Shown here in pieces: positions 1 through 6,715 of a DNA stretch of 43,988 nt (position 1 is the first letter of the stretch; every line of letters starts with the position of its first letter). This DNA comes from a virus. Under the pieces are notes generated by a model, which made no database searches, was not told the DNA's origin, and saw only the letters and a list, made by a program, of their open reading frames with translations. The stretch spans positions 1 to 43,988 of IMG/VR virus record IMGVR_UViG_3300024262_000064. One strand, given 5' to 3'. A program made the translations under genes and the position numbers.

Positions 1-2
1 TA

Positions 3-413
3 TTGAAGGTTGCGACCGGAGAACTTAAACCCGAAGAGGTCTTCTATGTGCGCCCAGAAGGTCTCTACCTTGACCGCAAAGGGCACAAGTATGAATGGAC
101 GAAGAATGACTACGAAAGGCAGTTAAAGTTCTGTCTGGCGGCATCTGAGAGGTTTGCGGAGGGTTATAATACTCGGGGTATGGCAGAAGAACATTTGAGG
201 GATTATCTTCCTCAAAATATTCGCCAGAACTTTGTGGTCTCATTCTCTCTTCGTTCTGCCCTACACTTCCTTGACCTGAGAGCAAAGTTAGACGCTCAAG
301 TAGAAATCCAAGCATTAAGTGAAGGTATGATCCCAGTAATGAGAGAATGGGTTCCGGAAATCTTTAATTATTATGAGGAGAAGCGTCTTCATAGAGCACG
401 GTTAAGTCCCTGA
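3..413 (+). CDS. thyX: ThyX, flavin-dependent thymidylate synthase (C-terminal part)
   Basis: ThyX methylates dUMP to dTMP using methylenetetrahydrofolate and FAD/NADPH, supplying thymidine for phage DNA synthesis. The reading frame enters from the window edge, so only the last ~136 residues are present and the first TTG in frame is not a true start. What is seen matches the ThyX C-terminal half: the block SLRSALHFLDLRAKLDAQVE followed by a helix ending in VPEIFNYYEEKR. In the family, this region carries the arginine of the dUMP site and the conserved Leu-Arg...Ala-Gln-x-Glu signature. The N-terminal RHRxxSxNExSxRY motif would lie upstream of the window. The gene is common in cyanophages. A small gene starts 6 bp after the stop. 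Confidence 0.9.
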   Translation: MKVATGELKPEEVFYVRPEGLYLDRKGHKYEWTKNDYERQLKFCLAASERFAEGYNTRGMAEEHLRDYLPQNIRQNFVVSFSLRSALHFLDLRAKLDAQVEIQALSEGMIPVMREWVPEIFNYYEEKRLHRARLSP

Positions 414-419
414 GGTATT

Positions 420-578
420 ATGAAAACTTGGTGTGTAAAAGATCATCTTACTGGTCATGTGTTTAAAGTTCTTCTTAGTGAACAGGATTTCCAAAATTTT
501 CTTAAGGAAAATCCTGATATTGATGAGTGTATTGATTGCATTGAGTGTGATGATGCACCCTCAATAACATTGGAATAA
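420..578 (+). CDS. small hypothetical protein, 52 aa
   Basis: A short open frame begins with ATG 6 bp after thyX and encodes a 52-residue acidic protein that I do not recognise. It starts MKTWCVKDHLTGHVFKVLLS and has a Cys-rich acidic middle (DECIDCIECDD) with three cysteines spaced C-x2-C-x2-C. That spacing could bind a metal, but this is only a suggestion from the pattern. The same-strand position and tight packing between thyX and the next small gene support a real gene. The codon use is A/T-rich like its neighbours. No signal peptide or membrane segment is present. Confidence 0.5.
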   Translation: MKTWCVKDHLTGHVFKVLLSEQDFQNFLKENPDIDECIDCIECDDAPSITLE

Positions 579-581
579 ATA
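574..581 (+). promoter_or_regulatory. candidate T4-type late promoter box
   Basis: AATAAATA overlaps the stop of the 52-aa gene and lies 27 bp upstream of the TTG start at 609. It matches 7 of 8 positions of the T4 late consensus TATAAATA. The context (small gene plus phoH) is not clearly late, so this is a weak call. Confidence 0.25.
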
Positions 582-608
582 ACATTACATAATATGGAGG
601 AATAACAA

Positions 609-857
609 TTGGCAATATACCCAATAGTTCATAAAGAAACTGGTGAAAAGAAAGTTGTTGAAATGAGTGTTCACGACATTCAAGAATGGTATAAGAATAA
701 TCTAGAATGGAAGCGTGATTGGAGTGAAGGATGTGCCACACCTGGGGAAACTGGTGAGTGGAAAGACAAACTTGTAAACAAACATCCTGGATGGAATGAA
801 ATTTTAGATAAGAGTTCAAAATCCGCAGGTTCAAAGTCCCAAATTAGCAAAATTTAA
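609..857 (+). CDS. conserved small cyanophage-type protein, 82 aa
   Basis: The gene starts with TTG, supported by a strong Shine-Dalgarno GGAGG at 596-600, 8 bp upstream. Its stop is immediately followed by the phoH ATG, so the two are probably translationally coupled. The product starts MAIYPIVHKETGEKKVVEMS and has a Trp-rich centre (EWYKNNLEWKRDWSEGC) and a Ser/Lys-rich tail. The opening resembles the start of FmdB-type small regulators, but the CxxC zinc ribbon of that family is missing, so I do not assign that function. Proteins of this look are common next to phoH in T4-like cyanophages, from memory. Role unknown. Confidence 0.7.
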   Translation: MAIYPIVHKETGEKKVVEMSVHDIQEWYKNNLEWKRDWSEGCATPGETGEWKDKLVNKHPGWNEILDKSSKSAGSKSQISKI

Positions 858-1628
858 ATGGCAAGAAGAAAAAGAACCACTCAAGATACTCAATCTATTG
901 GTGGTGTTGGTATGACGGCAAAACAAATCAAACGTAGAAAACCATTAAACTCCGATCTACTTTTAGATATAGATCCTTTAACAGATAATCAGGAAAAATT
1001 ATTTAAATCTTATGATGAAGGTAAGCATTTAGTTGCTTATGGTGTAGCTGGAACAGGTAAAACTTTTATTGTACTTTATAATGCACTCAAAGATGTTCTT
1101 GATGAAAAGACGCCTTATGATAAAATTTACATCATTAGGTCTTTAGTTCAAACTCGTGAAATTGGTTTTCTTCCAGGTAATCACGAAGACAAATCAGCAC
1201 TCTTTGAAATACCATATAAGAATATGGTAAAGTATATGTTTCAATTACCATCTGAAGATGATTTTGAAATGCTCTATGGTAATTTAAAAACTCAAGGTAC
1301 TATTTCTTTTTGGTCTTCTTCTTTTCTAAGAGGAACTACTTTTGATAATTGCATTCTTATTGTAGATGAATTTCAAAATATGAATGGACATGAAAATGAT
1401 TCCATCATCACTCGTGTTGGTGAAAATTGTAAAATTATGTTCTGTGGTGATGCCTCTCAAAGTGATTTGGTGAGACAGAATGAAAGAAATGGAATTCATG
1501 ATTTTATAAAAATTCTTCAAATTATGCCCTCATTTGATTTCATTGAATTTGGCATTGAAGACGTATGCAGAAGTGGTTTAGTCAAAGAGTACTTAATTGC
1601 AAAACATTCTTTAAATATTGTAATATAA
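858..1628 (+). CDS. phoH: PhoH-like P-loop ATPase
   Basis: PhoH family ATPase, a cytoplasmic P-loop NTPase related to the N-terminal half of superfamily I helicases. Visible motifs are Walker A GVAGTGKT at residues 62-69 and Walker B ILIVDEFQNM with Asp170-Glu171. A sensor-like block KIMFCGDASQSD lies near residue 200. The preceding LTDNQEKLF segment is the adenine-recognition (Q-motif-like) region. At 256 aa it has the usual length for phage PhoH. The family is named for phosphate-starvation induction in E. coli, but its role in infection is unsettled. It is very common in marine and freshwater T4-like phages. It starts directly after the preceding stop, and the next gene follows after 1 bp. 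Confidence 0.93.
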   Translation: MARRKRTTQDTQSIGGVGMTAKQIKRRKPLNSDLLLDIDPLTDNQEKLFKSYDEGKHLVAYGVAGTGKTFIVLYNALKDVLDEKTPYDKIYIIRSLVQTREIGFLPGNHEDKSALFEIPYKNMVKYMFQLPSEDDFEMLYGNLKTQGTISFWSSSFLRGTTFDNCILIVDEFQNMNGHENDSIITRVGENCKIMFCGDASQSDLVRQNERNGIHDFIKILQIMPSFDFIEFGIEDVCRSGLVKEYLIAKHSLNIVI

Positions 1629-1629
1629 A

Positions 1630-2298
1630 ATGTTCACACATATTGATTTGAAACTCCCAAAACTTTCAAGGGAGAGTATAGATGGAGTTCGCTATTACAA
1701 CATAGGTGGAGAAAATAAAAAACTAGTCTCCATTACTTCTGTGATTAGTCATTACAGCAAAGAGAAGTTTGCAAAGTGGCGTAAAAGAGTTGGTGAAGAA
1801 GAAGCAAACAGAATCACAAAAAGGTCAACCAGTCGTGGTACTGATACTCATACTTTGATTGAAAATTATTTGTTAAATGAAGAACTACCAGAGGTTCAAC
1901 CAATTTCTGAAATGTTATTCAAACTAGCAAAACCATCTCTAAATCGTATAAATAATATTCACTGTTTAGAAAGTTCTTTATACAGTGAAATTTTGGGAGT
2001 TGCTGGTTCTGTTGATACCATAGGAGAATTTGATGGGGAACTTGCAGTTATTGATTATAAAACTTCTGCAAAACCAAAGCCCCGCGAATGGATAGAAGGG
2101 TATTTTGTTCAAACTATGTTTTATGGAATGGCGTTATATGAGATGACTGGAATATCAGTTAAAAAATTAGTTATTATAATGACCTGTGAAGATGGAGAAT
2201 GTGTTATTTACGAAGAAAGAGATTTAGAAAAATATATGAAACTTGTAATTCAGTATATTAAAAAGTTTGTAAACGATAAGTTAGAACAAATTGCTTGA
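1630..2298 (+). CDS. PD-(D/E)XK superfamily nuclease, RecB/Cas4-like
   Basis: Predicted Mg2+-dependent DNA nuclease of the RecB-like PD-(D/E)XK group. The family landmarks appear in order: a histidine motif THTLIENYL (His74), the acidic residue of GVAGSVDTIG (Asp129), then VIDYKTS with Asp142 and Lys144. A QTMFYGMALYE segment follows, matching the Q-x3-Y motif typical of RecB/Cas4 nucleases. There is no iron-sulfur cysteine cluster, so it is not a classic Cas4. At 222 aa it is a stand-alone nuclease. It sits between phoH and the gp33-gp59-gp32 replication genes, which suggests a role in recombination, replication or host DNA breakdown; which one cannot be read from the sequence. Its TGA stop is shared with the -35 box of the next promoter. 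Confidence 0.8.
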   Translation: MFTHIDLKLPKLSRESIDGVRYYNIGGENKKLVSITSVISHYSKEKFAKWRKRVGEEEANRITKRSTSRGTDTHTLIENYLLNEELPEVQPISEMLFKLAKPSLNRINNIHCLESSLYSEILGVAGSVDTIGEFDGELAVIDYKTSAKPKPREWIEGYFVQTMFYGMALYEMTGISVKKLVIIMTCEDGECVIYEERDLEKYMKLVIQYIKKFVNDKLEQIA

Positions 2299-2323
2299 CA
2301 CATACGTACTAAAGTTTTATAAT
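2295..2323 (+). promoter_or_regulatory. consensus sigma70 promoter for gp33-gp59
   Basis: TTGACA (2295-2300) and TATAAT (2318-2323) are separated by exactly 17 bp, a perfect match to the bacterial housekeeping consensus. Initiation is expected near 2330. The -35 box contains the stop codon of the upstream nuclease gene. It points at gp33, which is consistent with early or middle expression by host RNA polymerase. Confidence 0.85.
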
Positions 2324-2372
2324 ATGGGAAAGATAAAAATTAATTATTGTGCCACTTACGCTTGTCCAATTA

Positions 2373-2639
2373 ATGACTTCTGATTATAATAAAGAATTAG
2401 AAAAAGTATTAGAAGAAAAATTTTACTGTCCCTCAAGATTTGCTCAAGAAGTTGAGAAACTTGTAGTGCAAGAAAGTGTTTCTTATATTGATGCAATAAT
2501 TGCTTTTTGTGAAATCAATAAAATTGATTTAGAATCTGTTCCTAAACTACTTTCAAAACCACTAAAAGAAAAGATTAAGTTTGAAGCAATGGAACTTAAC
2601 TTTCTCAAAAAAACTTCCAAGGCAAGATTAGTATTTTGA
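2373..2639 (+). CDS. gp33: gp33-like late transcription co-activator
   Basis: In T4, gp33 bridges RNA polymerase, the late sigma factor gp55 and the sliding clamp gp45, and activates late transcription. The call rests on size (88 aa from this start), the motif SYIDAIIAFCEINKIDLESV followed by KLLSKPLK, and position directly upstream of gp59, as in T4. The first possible start is a GTG at 2349, which adds MPLTLVQL. The ATG at 2373 gives MTSDYNKELE, closer to the cyanophage versions I recall, so it is preferred. Neither start has a good Shine-Dalgarno. Transcription probably starts near 2330 from the consensus promoter just upstream. Its stop overlaps the TTG start of gp59. Confidence 0.72.
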   Translation: MTSDYNKELEKVLEEKFYCPSRFAQEVEKLVVQESVSYIDAIIAFCEINKIDLESVPKLLSKPLKEKIKFEAMELNFLKKTSKARLVF

Positions 2640-3229
2640 AATTGGAACCATTTCAATCCTATCAAAAATATCTTGCTCTGAAAAATCATTTTACCTATAA
2701 GAATTACAATTACTTCACATACCACGGAAAAGTAAAAGCAAACCTTAAATCCTTCTACAAACGAAAAGATAGATTTTGGTTTGAAAAATTGTCCAGAAAC
2801 AAAACTGATCAAGAAATATTGAATTTTTTTGTTGCAAATTTTGCTTCTTGTGATGATCCTCAATCACTCTGGATTGGACAAATCATCAAGGAAGGTGAAG
2901 AAAATTATACAAACTGGATGCGTAAGAATCAATCACTTTCTTATATCTTTAAGGAAGAAGTAAGTATTCTCAATTCAAAAAACTTTGATGAGATGTTTAG
3001 TATTCAAGGCAATAAACATCCAAAAATTTTAAAAGAATTCTTACAGAAGAAACTATCATTAGAAACAATGATCATTCTCAATAGTATTTTAAATTATAAA
3101 AAGCAATTTGATGAAAAATTATTAGATCCTGTATGGGAATTTGTATCTATGAGAATTGAAAAATACTCTCCATTCCTACATATTGATAGAGATAAATTCA
3201 AATCAATTTTGAAGGAGTGTGTAATGTGA
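2636..3229 (+). CDS. gp59: gp59-like helicase loader
   Basis: gp59 loads the replicative helicase gp41 onto gp32-coated forked DNA. This 197-aa protein starts with TTG overlapping the gp33 stop by 4 bp. It has the family features FQSYQKYLALKNHF near the N-terminus, NYNYFTYHGKVKANLKSF and KRKDRFWFEKLSR. A C-terminal half follows with LWIGQIIKEGEENYTNWMRK. T4 gp59 is 217 aa, so the length fits. The order gp33-gp59-(small gene)-gp32 matches the T4 replication cluster, where gp59 and gp32 interact directly. It ends with GTAATGTGA, whose last bases are reused as the GTG start of the next gene. Confidence 0.82.
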   Translation: MKLEPFQSYQKYLALKNHFTYKNYNYFTYHGKVKANLKSFYKRKDRFWFEKLSRNKTDQEILNFFVANFASCDDPQSLWIGQIIKEGEENYTNWMRKNQSLSYIFKEEVSILNSKNFDEMFSIQGNKHPKILKEFLQKKLSLETMIILNSILNYKKQFDEKLLDPVWEFVSMRIEKYSPFLHIDRDKFKSILKECVM

Positions 3230-3570
3230 GTTTCTTTACTTCAGATATAGTCCGAGCAGAAATGGCTGAAATAACAATGTTACAGGAAGATATTTATTGT
3301 AATGTTTTTACATTTCCTACAATGAATACTGAAGAAAAAAAGTTTCACATTGCACTTCTTGAAAAACTCTTAAATAAACAAAAAGTCTTGTATACTCGTC
3401 TGTGTTTATCTGATGATCCTGAGGCAGTTGAAATGAAAGAACGAATTGTTGAATCTGCAACAATGATGGGTATGCCACCAAATGTTGATATGAATGTCAT
3501 CTTTAATAATATGAAAGGATTAATTGAAATGATGAGAGAACAACTTGACATTTCAGAAGAAGAAGAGTAG
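3226..3570 (+). CDS. conserved cyanophage protein between gp59 and gp32, 114 aa
   Basis: The frame is open from a GTG at 3217, but the better start is GTG at 3226. It has AAGGAG at 3212-3217 with an 8-bp spacer, overlaps the gp59 stop, and gives MSFFTSDIVRAEM. The protein is all-helical in appearance, with the conserved-looking blocks HIALLEKLLNKQKVLYTRL, SDDPEAVEMKERI and MMGMPPNVDMNVIFNNM, and an acidic end (EEEE). It may belong to the DUF1825 group reported in cyanobacteria and their phages, but I recall this only loosely. The function is unknown; sitting between gp59 and gp32 suggests a replication-linked role. The gp32 promoter is embedded in its last codons. Confidence 0.75.
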   Translation: MSFFTSDIVRAEMAEITMLQEDIYCNVFTFPTMNTEEKKFHIALLEKLLNKQKVLYTRLCLSDDPEAVEMKERIVESATMMGMPPNVDMNVIFNNMKGLIEMMREQLDISEEEE

Positions 3571-3573
3571 AAT
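3545..3573 (+). promoter_or_regulatory. sigma70-type promoter for gp32
   Basis: TTGACA (3545-3550), a 17-bp spacer and TAGAAT (3568-3573). The -10 differs from consensus at one base. The TAG of the -10 box is the stop codon of the upstream gene. Transcription would begin near 3580, right at the structured gp32 leader. Confidence 0.7.
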
Positions 3574-3581
3574 AATCTTAT

Positions 3582-3617
3582 GGGCTGGATGATCCCTTAA
3601 GCTAAATCATAAAAGCC
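3582..3617 (+). promoter_or_regulatory. candidate pseudoknot/hairpin in gp32 leader (translational operator)
   Basis: GGG (3582-3584) can pair with CCC (3594-3596). The ATGAT inside that loop (3589-3593) can pair with ATCAT at 3606-3610, giving an H-type pseudoknot with no gap between ATGAT and CCC. An alternative nested hairpin adds GGCT (3583-3586) with AGCC (3614-3617). It is followed by an A/U-rich stretch without Shine-Dalgarno up to the gp32 ATG at 3637. T4 gp32 represses its own mRNA by binding such a 5' pseudoknot and the unstructured leader behind it. Confidence 0.5.
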
Positions 3618-3636
3618 AAATCTGTACTGAAATAAA

Positions 3637-4581
3637 ATGTCATTTGAATCACTAAAAAAACAATCTAAGCTTGGTTCTCTTACCGATAAACTGGTAAAAG
3701 AAGTTGAAAAAATGAATACTGGCGGTGCTGGAGGAACTGATGAACGCTTCTGGAAGCCTACTATGGGCAAAGGAGATGTAGGTTCTGCAGTCATTCGTTT
3801 TCTTCCTGCTCCTGGTGATGAAGATCTACCTTGGGTAAAGATGTATAATCATGCATTTCAAGGAACTGGTGGTTGGTTGATTGACAACTGCTCCACTACA
3901 CTCGGTCAAAAGTGTCCTGTATGTGCATCAAACACTGAACTATGGAACTCTGGAAACGACCGTGATAAGGATACTGTTCGTCAAAGGAAGCGTAAACTAT
4001 CATACTATGCAAATATCTATGTAATCAAAGATCCTGCAAATCCCGAAAACGAAGGTAAGATTTTTCTTTTCAAATTTGGTAAGAAAATCTTTGATAAGAT
4101 TCTGAACTCAATGCAACCAGAATTTGAAGATGAGGCACCAGTTAATCCTTTTGATTTTTGGCAAGGTGCAAACTTCCGTCTCAAGATTCGTAAGGTAGAA
4201 GGTTATTGGAACTACGACAAATCTGAGTTTGATTCGCCTGAACCTCTTCTAAAGGATGATGATGCTATGGAAGCAATCTGGAAGAAAGAATATTCACTTT
4301 CTGCTATTGTTGCTCCAGATCAATTCAAGTCTTATGATGAACTTGAAAAGCGTTTGAATTCTGTTCTTGGTATTGGTAAAGTTGCTCCTAAGACATCTAC
4401 TGCTGATGAAGAAGAGCACTACGAATCTTATGCTCCAAAGCAAAACATTGAAGAAAATGTGATGCAGGAACTTGAGGAATCTTATCGCAAGAGTAAGAGT
4501 GTAGAACTTCCTAAAGTCACTTCTGATGATGACGATGGAGATGAGGCCCTTTCGTATTTCAGTAAACTGGCAAATTCCTGA
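3637..4581 (+). CDS. gp32: gp32 single-stranded DNA-binding protein
   Basis: Coats ssDNA during replication, recombination and repair and recruits gp59. Regions visible: a basic N-terminal cooperativity segment (SLKKQSKLG), a core with the gp32-type zinc site His72, Cys85, Cys93, Cys96 (H-x12-C-x7-C-x2-C), and many aromatic residues. The C-terminal tail is very acidic (TSDDDDGDEALSYF) and in T4 this part binds partner proteins. At 314 aa it is close to T4 gp32 (301 aa). It has its own promoter at 3545-3573 and a 56-nt leader that can fold and lacks a ribosome-binding site, compatible with autogenous control. The gene ends back-to-back with gp53 on the other strand with no spacer. Confidence 0.96.
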   Translation: MSFESLKKQSKLGSLTDKLVKEVEKMNTGGAGGTDERFWKPTMGKGDVGSAVIRFLPAPGDEDLPWVKMYNHAFQGTGGWLIDNCSTTLGQKCPVCASNTELWNSGNDRDKDTVRQRKRKLSYYANIYVIKDPANPENEGKIFLFKFGKKIFDKILNSMQPEFEDEAPVNPFDFWQGANFRLKIRKVEGYWNYDKSEFDSPEPLLKDDDAMEAIWKKEYSLSAIVAPDQFKSYDELEKRLNSVLGIGKVAPKTSTADEEEHYESYAPKQNIEENVMQELEESYRKSKSVELPKVTSDDDDGDEALSYFSKLANS

Positions 4582-5280
4582 TTACTGATATAATCTAATA
4601 TTATCTCCTCTTTTCAAGGTTCTGGACACATATTGTTCGGAACCTTGTTTGTATGGCATAATACTTTCAAGATCATTGAAGACAACATTTAAATATATTG
4701 GTTTGAGTATAAAAATATTTCTCTTTTCTTCTTGAATTTTATTTTCGTATTCGTAATTTGTAATTGGTATTGCAATATTTGATTTAATAACTTCTTCTCT
4801 TAATCCAGCATCATAATAAGTTAATGAAAAATCTTGAGGAATTTGAAGTCCTTTTGGAAGAACGGTAATTCCTAAAGTATTTTTTATTTCTGGACTTTCA
4901 TGATGATGGACAACATTATAAATTCTATTATATGTATTTTCATCAGATTCACTTCCTACTTTATACTTTGTAATTAAAAATCTATCAAACCCACTTTGAG
5001 GTAAAGGCCACTCAGTTCTTATACTAAGAATATTATTAGACAATAATATAACCCAATCTAGAGTTTCATCATTGTAAATTTCATAAGCAACATTATCAGG
5101 TCTTTCATCTCCAATTATACTATACTTGGTGAAAAAGTTTAGATTTCCAAAAATTTCTTGTCTTAACTTACCGCGTTTAAATAAATTTTTTACTATGGTG
5201 TAATCTGATATATTTTTAGGTTCTGATGCCCTAGTCACATATTCAAAATCTGGTACATTTTCAAAATATGGTCTTGTCAT
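4582..5280 (-). CDS. gp53: gp53 baseplate wedge protein
   Basis: gp53 is the wedge subunit that joins neighbouring baseplate wedges around the hub. The N-terminal signature matches: YFENVPDFEYVTR, then VKNLFKRGKLRQEIF, the ERPDNVAYEIYND stretch, and LDWVILLSNNI. At 232 aa it is somewhat longer than T4 gp53 (196 aa). The start ATG is preceded by AGGA with a 7-bp spacer and lies 1 bp after the stop of gp48, so the two are read from one minus-strand transcript. Its 3' end meets the gp32 stop codon directly, with a perfect inverted repeat inside the last codons that may terminate transcription. Confidence 0.9.
   Translation of the reverse strand: MTRPYFENVPDFEYVTRASEPKNISDYTIVKNLFKRGKLRQEIFGNLNFFTKYSIIGDERPDNVAYEIYNDETLDWVILLSNNILSIRTEWPLPQSGFDRFLITKYKVGSESDENTYNRIYNVVHHHESPEIKNTLGITVLPKGLQIPQDFSLTYYDAGLREEVIKSNIAIPITNYEYENKIQEEKRNIFILKPIYLNVVFNDLESIMPYKQGSEQYVSRTLKRGDNIRLYQ
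4615..4647 (+). terminator. 8-bp inverted repeat at the gp32/gp53 convergent junction
   Basis: CAAGGTTC (4615-4622) and GAACCTTG (4640-4647) form a perfect 8-bp stem with a 17-base loop inside the 3' end of gp53, 34 bp past the gp32 stop. Reading on the plus strand it is followed by TTTGT, a poor T-tract. It could slow or stop gp32 transcripts from running antisense through gp53, but it is not a textbook terminator. Confidence 0.35.
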
Positions 5281-5281
5281 T

Positions 5282-6634
5282 TTAGTATCCTATTGAAGCA
5301 GCGGGAAGTGTATCATACTCATCTTGATAAATTGGTTGTAATTCCTCAAAAGTTAAATTAATAACATATGAAACCATACTACCATCCTCCTTAAATGTCA
5401 TATAAGAACCAGTCGGTGTATAATCAACTTGAAAATTGGTAAGAGCGCAAGTTTTAATTTTATTAATATATGGGTGATCACTATCTTGCTCTTTATACCT
5501 ATATTGTATCTCAAATATATTTGGAGTTAATAGAAACAATTCTGACACACTTCTTCTTACTGCCATTCCTTTTTTGAAAAATCTTATGATTTTTTGAATT
5601 TGTTCTGTATCATCTTTTTCTCTTGCAGATAATTGAAATCTATAACTAAAAGTTCTTAAGGTTGGTGTATTGAAAAGTAATTCTATATTTGGATTCAAAA
5701 TTGCACCAGTAGTTCTTGCCAAAACATTTTTTCCTATTGCTGCTCCTGCAAATGCATATTCAATTGCTTTTGTTATGTTTGATTGTTCTGATCCAATTGT
5801 TTTTATAAGTTTCTCAATTGAGTCTTCTGCCCCTGCAGCTCCTTTACGAATAGCAGCACTAGATAAATCTAAACCTGCTATTTCAAAAGGATTTAATTTA
5901 TCTTGTTGCCAACTTACTGAATTTGAATCGCTTATTGTTGGTTGAATAGGAAGTGTTACTGTTCCTAATATTGTTCCTTTTTGTTCTTTACTACCAAGTA
6001 ATGTTCCTCCTGGATTATTTGTGCCACTCAATCCTGATGGTGGAGTGTATTCTCTCTGCATAAATGTTATTACATCTTGCTTTTCTCCACTGGTATTCAT
6101 GGTTTTTGGATACCTAAGATCTCCTACTGTTTTTTGTGGATTTTTTGGAAGTATTGAAGGATTACCTGGTGTTGGTAAAGTTAGAGGTGGTGGTGCTCCG
6201 GCTGCTGGAGTTGGTGCTCCGGATGCTGGAGTTGGCGTTGCTATAGGTGATGGTTGTGATGTTTGGTTTATTATTATATTTTGAGTTCTTTGAGTCAAAT
6301 TTGTTTGTAGTGAATTTTTAAATAGTTTTGTAGTTCTATTTGGATCCCAGTTGTTAATTTGATTTGGTCCGGATTGTACCGATACCATTTCTTGAATATT
6401 GTTATATTGTATTTTTCTTCCTGTGGCATTTGTATATTCATACGTTACATTTCCAATTATATCAATAGCATACTTCATATTTTGTATAACTGGGTCAGTA
6501 CTAGTTGTACTTAGTCTTGTATAACCACTACGATTGGTTGATGTTATTGTTGTTAATCTTTTATCTACCTTAGTTCCATAATTTCCTATTGGTGGATTTT
6601 TTGTTAAAGACCATGAAGTTGGAGTATTTGCCAT
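5282..6634 (-). CDS. gp48: gp48-like baseplate tail-tube cap protein
   Basis: gp48 sits on the central baseplate and primes tail-tube growth. The C-terminal 200 residues carry the cyanophage gp48 pattern: GAILNPNIELLFNTPTLRTF, then EKDDTEQIQKIIRFFKKGM, CALTNFQVDYTPTGSYMTF, and a conserved end LTFEELQPIY. This half resembles the tail-tube fold. The N-terminal half is less conserved and includes a Pro/Ala/Thr-rich linker (about residues 127-162). At 450 aa it is longer than T4 gp48 (364 aa), mostly through that linker. The start is supported by GGGAGAAG 7-8 bp upstream on the minus strand. A perfect late box lies 83 bp upstream, overlapping the gp4 stop. Confidence 0.88.
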   Translation of the reverse strand: MANTPTSWSLTKNPPIGNYGTKVDKRLTTITSTNRSGYTRLSTTSTDPVIQNMKYAIDIIGNVTYEYTNATGRKIQYNNIQEMVSVQSGPNQINNWDPNRTTKLFKNSLQTNLTQRTQNIIINQTSQPSPIATPTPASGAPTPAAGAPPPLTLPTPGNPSILPKNPQKTVGDLRYPKTMNTSGEKQDVITFMQREYTPPSGLSGTNNPGGTLLGSKEQKGTILGTVTLPIQPTISDSNSVSWQQDKLNPFEIAGLDLSSAAIRKGAAGAEDSIEKLIKTIGSEQSNITKAIEYAFAGAAIGKNVLARTTGAILNPNIELLFNTPTLRTFSYRFQLSAREKDDTEQIQKIIRFFKKGMAVRRSVSELFLLTPNIFEIQYRYKEQDSDHPYINKIKTCALTNFQVDYTPTGSYMTFKEDGSMVSYVINLTFEELQPIYQDEYDTLPAASIGY

Positions 6635-6715
6635 CAGAACTTCTCCCTAATAAGGAACATAAGAACCAAAGTTTTATTTCCTTTACACAGCATTAGAATT
6701 GAAGTTCTTTATATC

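Noticed and set aside
609-857. FmdB-type zinc-ribbon regulator
   Set aside because: The opening residues are similar, but the CxxC...CxxC zinc ligands are missing.
1630-2298. Cas4 (CRISPR adaptation) nuclease
   Set aside because: RecB-like nuclease motifs are present, but no four-cysteine iron-sulfur cluster and no CRISPR genes nearby.
3217-3225. GTG at 3217 as start of the gene between gp59 and gp32
   Set aside because: The GTG at 3226 has AAGGAG 8 bp upstream and a stop-start overlap; the 3217 GTG would lie on the Shine-Dalgarno itself.
3881-3909. TTGACA inside gp32 as an internal promoter
   Set aside because: No -10-like hexamer at 16-18 bp; several other TTGACA motifs in coding sequence (for example near 16305, 28589 and 43472) were dropped for the same reason.
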